Of a stretch of 64,000 nucleotides of DNA, positions 28,455-37,314 are shown piece by piece. Numbering within the stretch: the stretch's first letter is position 1; each line of letters starts with the position of its first letter. This DNA is from an uncultured Pelagibacteraceae bacterium. Its GTDB lineage: Bacteria > Pseudomonadota > Alphaproteobacteria > Pelagibacterales > Pelagibacteraceae. The DNA is taken from the NCBI GenBank assembly GCA_902523895.1, contig CABZAZ010000001.1:62001-126000 (forward strand), in the 5' to 3' direction. The notes beneath the pieces are model-generated. The model searched no databases, was not told where the DNA came from, and saw only the letters and a program-made list of their open reading frames with translations. The position numbers were made by a program, and so were the translations under genes.

Positions 28455-31175
28455 TTATTTACAATTTGGTCTTTCACATGGTGTGCTTCTGATTTTCCAA
28501 CATATTGAACATTTTTCACCTGTCGCTTTGCTTGTTTCTACAATTATCTCATTTGTATTACTATTCTCGATTTTGACTGAAGAAGTTATACAAAGTTCTG
28601 AGAGGTCAACGTTTTTCAAAAATTTCTGGTTCTCATTATTTAATTTAACAATTAATGCTGCCTCTAAACTAGATCCTATATCTTTACTTGCTCGTTTTTG
28701 CTCAATACTCAGATTACAAATATCCCTTATTTTAATTAATTGTTCCCATTTAGAATTAAGATTTGAATTATTAAATTTTTCGGGAAAATTTAAAAATTTT
28801 TCAAGATGAATACTTTTTTTATTTTTTGAAATAAGTTGATAAATCTCTTCAGTTGTAAAAGATAATATTGGTGCAAACCATCTTATTAAAGAATTAAGAA
28901 TAACATTTAACAATACAAGTGTAGATTTTCTTTTTTCAGAGTTTATTGGATCACAGTACAAAGTATCTTTTCTTATATCAAAATAAAAAGCAGATAAATC
29001 TACAGTGCAAAAATTCAATAATTCTTTATACAAATTATGAAAATCATATTCTTTGAAATACTTGATAAATTTAGAATTTAAATTGTAAATTTTATGAAGC
29101 ATAAATTGCTCTAATTCAGGTAAATTCTCAATTTTAATTTTTTCTAAATCTATTTGTTCAAAATTATCATTAAGATTTCCAAGCAAATATCTAAATGTAT
29201 TTCTTATTTTTCTATAGGACTCAGCATGCTGATCAAGTATTGAATAGTCTATTCGAAGATCCTCAGCATAATTTGAAGAAGCAACCCAAATTCTAAGTAT
29301 ATCAGCACCATATTTTTTTAAGATATCTTCAGGCGCAATTACATTTCCCAAAGATTTTGACATTTTTAGACCTTTACCATCAACTACAAAACCATGAGAA
29401 AGAATAGACTCAAAAGGTGCACGATCTCTTGTTCCGCAAGACTCTAGAAGAGATGAATGGAACCAGCCCCTATGTTGGTCAGAGCCTTCGAGATACATAG
29501 AAGCAGGCCACTTTAAATCTTTTCTTTTTTCCAATACAAATGAATGTGTAGATCCACTATCAAACCATACCTCTACGATATCACTTAACTTTTCAAAATC
29601 CTCGGCTTTATATTTTTTTCCAAGAAATTTTTGTGGATCATCTGAAAACCAACAATCAGAGCCCTCTTTTTCATAAATTTTTGCAATATTATCAAAAACC
29701 TCATCATCAACCAAAATTTCACTTGTCTTCTTGTTAATAAAAATAGGTAATGGAACTCCCCAGACTCTTTGTCTTGAAACACACCAATCAGGTCTTGTTT
29801 CAATCATTGATTTTAATCTTTCTTTTCCTTTGCTAGGATAAAAGGTTGTTTCATCAATTGCTTTTAAGGCTTTCTTCCTAAGCTTATGACTATCCATAGA
29901 AATAAACCATTGGGGAGTTGCCCTGTGAACTAATGGTGCTTTCGACCTCCATGAATGAGGATAAGAGTGAACAAGTTCACCACTAGATAATAATTTTTTT
30001 TGGTCTTTTAATTTTTCAATGACAATTGAATTAGATTTAAAAATATGTATCCCCTCAAAAAGTGCTACATTTTTGGTATATTTTCCATCACCATCAACTG
30101 TTTCAATTGCTTTAATTCCATTATTCATACACAAATTAAAATCATCTGGACCATGACTTGGCGCACAATGAACAATTCCAGTGCCTTGTTCTGTGGTAAC
30201 AAAACGTGCCTCTAGCATAGGTATGTCATATTCATAACCAAGTTTTAAAAAGGGGTGATTACATATTGTTCCTTTAAAATCTTTACCTTTAAAATTTTTT
30301 AATTTTTTGAAACTTTGGATTTTGGTATCTTTTACAACTGAGTCAATTAATGCAGCTGCAATTAGAATTTTTTTATTTTTAAAATCTCCATCATCATTTA
30401 CCTCAATCAACGAATATTCTAAGCTTTCATTGTAAGCTAATGCTTTATTGGCTGGTATAGTCCAAGGAGTAGTTGTCCAAATTACTATTTCACTATCATT
30501 TAATTCCTTAATGTTTGATGATTTAACAGGAAAAGATGCATATATAGTATCTGACTTATGATCTTGGTATTCAACCTCTGCATCTGCTAAGGCCGTTTTT
30601 TCAACAGTTGACCATAAAACAGGTTTAAAACCTCTATATAAACTTCCCTCTTTCAAAAATTTACCTAATTCTCTTACTATTTGAGCTTCAGCATCAAAGC
30701 TCATTGTGGAATAGTAATTATTCCAATCTCCTACAACTCCTAACCTTTTAAATTGGTCTTTATGGATATCTATCCATTTTTCTGCAAAGGCTCTGCACTC
30801 TTTTCTAAATTCAACGATTGGCACTTCATTTTTGTTTTTTTTATTTTTTTTATATTGTTCTTCAATTTTCCATTCTATTGGCAATCCATGACAGTCCCAT
30901 CCAGGAACATAGACAGAATCTTTTCCATCCATTTGATGGAATCTCACAATTATATCTTTTAGAATTTTATTTAAAGCTGTTCCCATGTGTATATTACCAT
31001 TCGCGTAAGGAGGACCATCATGAAGAACAAATTTTTCTTCGCCTTTTCTTGATTTTCTTAATTCATCATAAAGGTTTATTTTTTGCCAAAATTTCAAAAT
31101 TTCTGGTTCTCGTGTTGGCAAATTTGCTTTCATCGAAAAGGCGGTTTTGGGGAGATTAATTTGTGATTTGCTCAT
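28455..31175 (-). CDS. ileS: Isoleucyl-tRNA synthetase
   Basis: 906 residues, class I synthetase of bacterial type. The HIGH equivalent is PYANGNIHMG (about 55-64), the KMSKS motif is KMSKSLGN (about 608-615), and the editing domain contains WTTTPWTIPANKA. The C-terminus keeps a four-Cys zinc site, CSICW and CERPNC. It charges tRNA-Ile. It stands between ribF (one base) and lspA (one base), the gene order common in alphaproteobacteria and many other proteobacteria. Confidence 0.98.
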   Translation of the reverse strand: MSKSQINLPKTAFSMKANLPTREPEILKFWQKINLYDELRKSRKGEEKFVLHDGPPYANGNIHMGTALNKILKDIIVRFHQMDGKDSVYVPGWDCHGLPIEWKIEEQYKKNKKNKNEVPIVEFRKECRAFAEKWIDIHKDQFKRLGVVGDWNNYYSTMSFDAEAQIVRELGKFLKEGSLYRGFKPVLWSTVEKTALADAEVEYQDHKSDTIYASFPVKSSNIKELNDSEIVIWTTTPWTIPANKALAYNESLEYSLIEVNDDGDFKNKKILIAAALIDSVVKDTKIQSFKKLKNFKGKDFKGTICNHPFLKLGYEYDIPMLEARFVTTEQGTGIVHCAPSHGPDDFNLCMNNGIKAIETVDGDGKYTKNVALFEGIHIFKSNSIVIEKLKDQKKLLSSGELVHSYPHSWRSKAPLVHRATPQWFISMDSHKLRKKALKAIDETTFYPSKGKERLKSMIETRPDWCVSRQRVWGVPLPIFINKKTSEILVDDEVFDNIAKIYEKEGSDCWFSDDPQKFLGKKYKAEDFEKLSDIVEVWFDSGSTHSFVLEKRKDLKWPASMYLEGSDQHRGWFHSSLLESCGTRDRAPFESILSHGFVVDGKGLKMSKSLGNVIAPEDILKKYGADILRIWVASSNYAEDLRIDYSILDQHAESYRKIRNTFRYLLGNLNDNFEQIDLEKIKIENLPELEQFMLHKIYNLNSKFIKYFKEYDFHNLYKELLNFCTVDLSAFYFDIRKDTLYCDPINSEKRKSTLVLLNVILNSLIRWFAPILSFTTEEIYQLISKNKKSIHLEKFLNFPEKFNNSNLNSKWEQLIKIRDICNLSIEQKRASKDIGSSLEAALIVKLNNENQKFLKNVDLSELCITSSVKIENSNTNEIIVETSKATGEKCSICWKIRSTPCERPNCK

Positions 31176-31176
31176 T

Positions 31177-32103
31177 TTATTTTTTTGCTATCAATAAATC
31201 ATTTTCAATTTGTCTTCTAAGCTGCCCAACATTTTTAAATTTTTTTTCTTTTCTAATAAATTTTTTAAACTCTACTGTTAAATACTTATTATAAAGATTT
31301 CCAGAAAAATTAAATAGATGAACCTCTAATAATATTTTTTTGCCATTAAATGTTGGGCGATAACCTAAATTAGCAATTCCTTTTATGTAGTTGTTTTTAT
31401 CACTCCTTTTTACTTTTACTGCATATACGCCTGGACAAGCTAAGATATAATTCTTGATATCAATGTTTGCGGTCGGGTAACCAATTTTTTTTCCTAGCTG
31501 CCTTCCCTTTTGAACCTTTCCAACAATTGACCAATTTCTATTCAAAATTTTATTGGCTTTATCTAATTTTCCTTTTTGTAAAAGTTTTCTAACCAATGAT
31601 GAAGATGCTATTTTTTTATTGGTTAACAATGGTTTTGGTTTTACCACCTTATAACCGCATATCCTCTCAAATTTAATCAACTGTTCAACATTACCTTCTC
31701 TCTTGTTCCCAAATCTAAAATTATTACTTACAAAAATGAACTTTGGTTTTAATTTTTTACCTAATATTTCTCTGATGAAAGTTGTAGATTTTATTTTTGA
31801 GAATTTTCGATCGAATTTTTTTATAATTATAAAGTTTACCTTAAGATTTTTAAGATTATCAATTTTTTGTTGTAAACTAGAAATTCTAAAATTACCTAAA
31901 TTTTTATTAAAAAACATTTTTGGCATTGGTTCAAAAGTCAACACACCAATTTTTGAGGAATATCTTTTTTTATATTTCTTAGCTAATGAGAATAATTTTT
32001 GATGTCCTTTATGAACCCCATCAAAGTTACCAATCAAGATAATTGAATCTTTATATCTTTTATTTATATTAAAATTCTTATATATGTTTTTTGATTTTAC
32101 CAT
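31177..32103 (-). CDS. ribF: Bifunctional riboflavin kinase / FAD synthetase
   Basis: 308 residues. It makes FMN and then FAD. The N-terminal adenylyltransferase domain has IGNFDGVHKGHQKLF (about 24-38, HxGH motif) and SSLVRKLL; the C-terminal kinase domain has GRQLGKKIGYPTANID (about 201-216, with the PTAN motif). Very Lys-rich. It overlaps the upstream HAD gene by seven bases and ends one base before ileS. Confidence 0.96.
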   Translation of the reverse strand: MVKSKNIYKNFNINKRYKDSIILIGNFDGVHKGHQKLFSLAKKYKKRYSSKIGVLTFEPMPKMFFNKNLGNFRISSLQQKIDNLKNLKVNFIIIKKFDRKFSKIKSTTFIREILGKKLKPKFIFVSNNFRFGNKREGNVEQLIKFERICGYKVVKPKPLLTNKKIASSSLVRKLLQKGKLDKANKILNRNWSIVGKVQKGRQLGKKIGYPTANIDIKNYILACPGVYAVKVKRSDKNNYIKGIANLGYRPTFNGKKILLEVHLFNFSGNLYNKYLTVEFKKFIRKEKKFKNVGQLRRQIENDLLIAKK

Positions 32104-32918
32104 TTCAATTCTGATTGAATATAATTACAAATTGTTTCGTAAGATTTTGCAACTTTTTCTATTCCTTTTTCTTTAATCTCATCCTTATGAATTCCATTTG
32201 AAATTATTAAAGAGTCATAATTTAAAAGGTTTGCTCCTTTTATATCAGTATTTAAATTATCACCTATAGAGAGAATTTTTTTATTCTTATTATCAGTAGA
32301 TTGATTGTAAACCTCGGGATAAGGTTTACCAAAATAAATAACTTCTCCTCCCATTTTTTCAAAAATCATTGCAACAGAACCAGCACAAAATTCTCTAGTG
32401 TTTCCTCTATCAACGATGAGGTCAGGATTTGTACAAATCATTTTTTTTTTAATATTTTTTTCAAACAAATTTTTATAATATTTTAAATCTTCATTATGAT
32501 CATCAAATAATCCTGTGCATAAAATATAATCAGATTTGTCTATGTTATTTAATTTCATCTTTTCAAAATCTTTAAATAAATCAAAATCTCTTGGTGGCCC
32601 TACGTGAAAAAAAGTTTTATTAGTCAGATTTTTCTTTAAATAAACGAGAGCTGCTTCACCGGAGGTAAAAACATGGTCTCTGATTTCTTTTTCCATACCT
32701 AGTTTTTCTAAAAAAGATTTAACCGCATGATTAGGTCTGGGTGCATTTGTGAGTAAAATATAGTCCTTTCTTTTTTTATCGATTTCTTTTAACGCCCTAA
32801 TCGCTTCGACGTGTAAGGTAACCCCGTCATGGACCACTCCCCATAAGTCAACATAAAATAGCTGATAATTGTCTGCTATAGAACTTAGACCTTCTTTATC
32901 TAAATTTTTAGTCATCAA
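32097..32918 (-). CDS. HAD-type class IIA hydrolase (TIGR01459-like)
   Basis: 273 residues. Motif I is FYVDLWGVVHDG (nucleophile D24), with LLTNAPRP as motif II and the Lys and Asp motifs in FGKPYPEVY and SIGDNLNTDIKGA. The LWGVVHDG variant and the position before ribF-ileS fit the alphaproteobacterial family known as TIGR01459. Substrate unknown; a sugar or nucleotide phosphate is possible. The start is divergent from groES, with a 120-base gap that carries the groES promoter. Confidence 0.88.
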   Translation of the reverse strand: MMTKNLDKEGLSSIADNYQLFYVDLWGVVHDGVTLHVEAIRALKEIDKKRKDYILLTNAPRPNHAVKSFLEKLGMEKEIRDHVFTSGEAALVYLKKNLTNKTFFHVGPPRDFDLFKDFEKMKLNNIDKSDYILCTGLFDDHNEDLKYYKNLFEKNIKKKMICTNPDLIVDRGNTREFCAGSVAMIFEKMGGEVIYFGKPYPEVYNQSTDNKNKKILSIGDNLNTDIKGANLLNYDSLIISNGIHKDEIKEKGIEKVAKSYETICNYIQSELKW

Positions 32919-32984
32919 ATTAATCTATAAACCATAAAACCCTCAAATTCCCTTATTTTTTAACCAACTAATTTTTAACTATAT

Positions 32985-33012
32985 CTTGAAATAGTAAGGT
33001 CAATATCTATAT
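32985..33012 (+). promoter_or_regulatory. Predicted RpoH (sigma-32) promoter of groESL
   Basis: A -35 element CTTGAAA at 32985-32991 and a -10 element TCTATAT at 33006-33012, separated by 14 bases, compared with the RpoH consensus CTTGAAA-N11-16-CCCATNT (-10 matches five of seven positions). It lies 27 bases before the groES start. The same -35 with the same spacing stands before hsp20 (51893-51920). I see no CIRCE inverted repeat, so RpoH activation is the more likely mode. Confidence 0.7.
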
Positions 33013-33038
33013 GAAGTCCATATTAATAAGGAGAATTT

Positions 33039-33329
33039 ATGAAATTTAGACCGTTACACGACAGAGTTTTAATAGAAGTTTTAGATAGCAGCGAAAAAAC
33101 TGCTGGTGGAATAATCATACCTGACACGGCACAGGAAAAACCTCAAGAGGGCAAAGTAGTCGCAATTGGTGGTGGTGCAAAAACTGAAGACGGCAAAACG
33201 ATACCAATGGATGTAAAAGTTGGAGATAAAGTTTTATTTGGCAAATGGTCAGGAACCGAAGTCAAAATTGATGGCAAGGAATACAGCATAATGAAAGAGT
33301 CTGACATTATGGGTATTTCAAGTAAGTAA
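33039..33329 (+). CDS. groES: Co-chaperonin GroES
   Basis: 96 residues. Forms the heptameric lid of the GroEL chamber. It starts [15 protein letters not shown], carries the mobile-loop segment [15 protein letters not shown] and ends with the DIMGI strand, all standard. Ribosome-binding site AAGGAG lies 6-7 bases before the ATG. It is first in a two-gene operon with groEL, 23 bases apart. Confidence 0.99.
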   Translation: MKFRPLHDRVLIEVLDSSEKTAGGIIIPDTAQEKPQEGKVVAIGGGAKTEDGKTIPMDVKVGDKVLFGKWSGTEVKIDGKEYSIMKESDIMGISSK

Positions 33330-33334
33330 TTTAA

Positions 33335-35014
<1,680 letters not shown>

Positions 35015-35064
35015 TACGTTTCCATTTAGAGAACACTCTAAATACATACACTAAACAAAATTAG

Positions 35065-35096
35065 AACCCTCGGAATGAAAGTTTCGGGGGTCTTTT
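35065..35096 (+). terminator. Rho-independent terminator of groESL
   Basis: A GC-rich stem: ACCCTCG pairs with CGGGGGT, extended by AA/TT around a short loop, followed by TCTTTT. It is 50 bases after the groEL stop and directly before the convergent MORN gene end. One of the few classical terminators in the window. Confidence 0.8.
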
Positions 35097-35100
35097 ATAA

Positions 35101-36117
35101 TTATTTAATTTTTTTCTTAATTTCATTAAATTCTTTTTTTGCTTGTTTTATCTTGTTTTTTAATTCAATTAGTTTTTCATTTTTATCTGCTAAATTAATG
35201 TCTTTGTTAAATGTGTTAACATTTTCCATCAATTTTACAAAATGATTATTCTTTATTTCGAAAAATTTGTTTAAATCAAACATTAATTTTATAATATCTT
35301 TTTTTGCCTCATATTTTAAATCAGAAAATTTTTTAGTAAAAATATCAAGATTAAAATAGGTTTCATAAATTTGATAAGTTAAATCTGATAACACTTTGTC
35401 CATTTTTTTTGGTTTAATACTTTCCCATTCTTCTATTTTATTAAATATAACCATAGGAGTTTTCGTCCCCTTATCCAAATCAAATTCAAATAGACCACTT
35501 GGTGTATCTTGTGATAAATTACCATCATCATCTTTATTAATTTCTATCATTAATTTGTATCCTTGACCGTTATAAAAATATCCAATTAATTCTGTATTAC
35601 AAATTTTTTGATTTCCTTTGTCAAATTTTTTGAATGTTGCAAATCCATTTTGAAGATTATGAGTAAATGTACCTTCATAACAACACAAAAATTCCCAGTC
35701 TGTTATTAATTTTTTTCCTAAACCATGATAAGAATCTGCAAACCATTCACCAGCGTAGTAAGGTATGTTAAATGGGTGATGAGCACTACCTCCTCCACTA
35801 AAGTAAGTATATTTTCCCATACCATGTCTTAAACCACTATCAAATTGACCATAGAACATATCTTCTGACGGTGCAAATATCATTGCCCCATTTCCATTTG
35901 GCATAATGTCTTTATTATATTCTCCCGTATATGCTCCATTAAAGTAAGGAAATCCCTCTTTCTTTTTATTTTTTATTGTCTTTTTTTCTAATTGTGGGAT
36001 TTTTTTATTTACAATTTCGTCTAACTTTTTATCTATCTCTAATTTTTTATATTTAAATTCTTGAACAACTCTTAAATAAAGTGCTTGAAGTTGCTTTTCA
36101 GACAATGGTTCTGCCAT
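35101..36117 (-). CDS. MORN-repeat protein
   Basis: 338 residues. After a charged N-terminal helix (about 1-52) come four MORN-like repeats at about 64-85, 88-110, 121-143 and 147-168, recognisable as YxGEYxxxxxxGxG: YTGEYNKDIMPNGNGAM, FYGQFDSGLRHGMGKY, YAGEWFADSYHGLGKK and YEGTFTHNLQNGFA. The C-terminal half (about 215-338) is Lys- and Glu-rich and probably helical, ending in a coiled coil. There is no signal peptide. MORN repeats mediate protein or lipid contacts; the job here is unknown. It is transcribed towards groEL from an unusual 150-base leader (36118-36274). Confidence 0.85.
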   Translation of the reverse strand: MAEPLSEKQLQALYLRVVQEFKYKKLEIDKKLDEIVNKKIPQLEKKTIKNKKKEGFPYFNGAYTGEYNKDIMPNGNGAMIFAPSEDMFYGQFDSGLRHGMGKYTYFSGGGSAHHPFNIPYYAGEWFADSYHGLGKKLITDWEFLCCYEGTFTHNLQNGFATFKKFDKGNQKICNTELIGYFYNGQGYKLMIEINKDDDGNLSQDTPSGLFEFDLDKGTKTPMVIFNKIEEWESIKPKKMDKVLSDLTYQIYETYFNLDIFTKKFSDLKYEAKKDIIKLMFDLNKFFEIKNNHFVKLMENVNTFNKDINLADKNEKLIELKNKIKQAKKEFNEIKKKIK

Positions 36118-36274
36118 ATGAGTAAACTAGCAATAAAGACAAACAAAGTCACCTTCTCATTTCCTTCCTGTTTCGTCTGATTCTGCAATGAACTTTGCAA
36201 TGAACTGCTTAAATAAGTGAGTATTGGCGTACTAAGAATGCGAATGTAATCCCCACTAATCTCAAACAAAAATT
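36118..36274 (-). other. GC-elevated leader with possible RNA structure, no gene
   Basis: Intergenic stretch upstream of the MORN gene. From 36151 to 36260, 42 of 110 bases are G or C (38%), well above the neighbouring spacers. Read on the minus strand, AGTGGGGATT (36247-36256) can pair with AATACTCACT (36218-36227) through nine of ten positions, with G-U pairs that exist only on that strand. An 11-base direct repeat TGCAATGAACT lies at 36184-36194 and 36196-36206. An open frame across it gives 65 residues that resemble nothing I know. It could be a structured leader, a small RNA or a decayed remnant. Confidence 0.4.
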
Positions 36275-36307
36275 CAAAAAGGGCAGTTTTTACTGCCCTT
36301 TTTTTTT
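36275..36307 (-). terminator. Terminator after the FkbM methyltransferase gene
   Basis: A perfect hairpin, GGGCAGT pairing with ACTGCCC around a TTTT loop, flanked by A and T runs on both sides, so it can work in either direction. On the minus strand it lies 24 bases after the stop of the methyltransferase gene (36331) and separates it from the MORN leader. Confidence 0.85.
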
Positions 36308-36330
36308 GGCTAATTTGAATACCTTTTCAA

Positions 36331-37029
36331 TTATTTTTTGATGATAATATTATTTAAATACTTGTAGTGTTTAGTGCTTATAATCCACAAAAACAATTTT
36401 GAAATAAATATATTCCAGTAAATTTTTTTCTTTCTAAACAAATAATCAAAATTTTTGTGATCATATCCATACCCACAATACGAATAGCCTTTTTTTGATA
36501 GATATTTTATCAAATCTTTTTTTTGTAATTTTTTTAAATGTAAATATTCTATTGATATATTTTCAATATTATACTTTTCTAAATCGATAGATTTTAATAC
36601 ATCTAAATCTATTCCCTCAAGATCAATGCTCAGATAATCAATATTAGCTTGGTCTATTTTTCTAAAAAAATCATTTATCTCAATAGCTTTTATAGTAAAA
36701 TTTTTTATCTGTTCACCTGGATAATGTCTTTCAACATGTTCTTTTTTAATTGACGTTACCTGGAAATGAGGAGCATCTTTCTCGGTATAATAGAATTTAA
36801 TTTGATCGGTTTTTTCAAGGGAAATACCTAAATTAAAAATTTCTACATTTCGAAAATTTATGTATGACTCTTTTAATTTTTCTATATTAAAAGGATTAGC
36901 CTCAACACAGAATATTTTATCATTAGAATTTGAGTTTTTTTTAATAAATTCTGTAAAGCCACACCTAAAATTCTGTCTACTATCAAGGTCACCTGCTCCT
37001 GATCCTAAATGGACAAAAACTTTTCCCAT
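36331..37029 (-). CDS. FkbM-type SAM-dependent methyltransferase
   Basis: 232 residues from ATG 37029 (MGKVFVHLGSGAGD). The SAM-binding Rossmann start VFVHLGSGAGDLD is at residues 4-16, FCVEANPFN is motif II, and YLSIDLEGIDLDVLKSID with ENISIEY is the FkbM signature core. Family members methylate sugars or other small acceptors; the target is unknown. An in-frame ATG at 37182 would add 51 residues of hydrophobic sequence lying antisense to the small gene at 37112-37228, so I prefer 37029. It stands alone with its own terminator, which suggests an accessory gene for surface glycan modification. Confidence 0.82.
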   Translation of the reverse strand: MGKVFVHLGSGAGDLDSRQNFRCGFTEFIKKNSNSNDKIFCVEANPFNIEKLKESYINFRNVEIFNLGISLEKTDQIKFYYTEKDAPHFQVTSIKKEHVERHYPGEQIKNFTIKAIEINDFFRKIDQANIDYLSIDLEGIDLDVLKSIDLEKYNIENISIEYLHLKKLQKKDLIKYLSKKGYSYCGYGYDHKNFDYLFRKKKIYWNIFISKLFLWIISTKHYKYLNNIIIKK

Positions 37030-37111
37030 TTGTAAAGATTTATCGAAAATAAATAAGAAATCTATTAATATTTCATTTAAGTAACATTTATTTTGTGTAT
37101 AAATTAATTTT

Positions 37112-37228
37112 ATGTCTAAAAGATATAGTGGAAAATCTTTTAAAGATTCTAGCGTTAATAAAAAACCAAAACTTAGCCTCAAAGAAAAGAGAAGTTTAAA
37201 AAGAGAAAAGGCAAAAAAAACAAAATAA
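37112..37228 (+). CDS. Small very basic protein upstream of typA
   Basis: 38 residues. It starts MSKRYSGKSFKDSS and ends REKAKKTK: 15 Lys and 5 Arg by eye against few acidic residues, so strongly cationic, with no hydrophobic segment. The reading frame has a sensible start after an AT-rich TATAAATTAATTTT stretch and a TAA stop. It faces typA in the same direction with 86 bases between. Composition suggests nucleic-acid or ribosome contact, but that is inference. It is short enough to be a chance ORF; the low stop density of Lys-rich AAA codons argues for caution. Confidence 0.55.
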   Translation: MSKRYSGKSFKDSSVNKKPKLSLKEKRSLKREKAKKTK

Positions 37229-37314
37229 CGTCATATTTTGTCCAAAATCCTTTTATTTATTTGGTTTTTTTAAAGTTTTCAAAAAAATTTTTTAAGGTAT
37301 AAGAGCCAGGATTT

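Noticed and set aside
30818-31159. 113-residue open frame antisense to ileS
   Set aside because: Lies entirely within the conserved HIGH-domain part of ileS.
36072-36269. 65-residue frame across the MORN leader
   Set aside because: Overlaps the MORN start in another frame, no recognisable domain and no clear ribosome site; the DNA is described as a leader instead.
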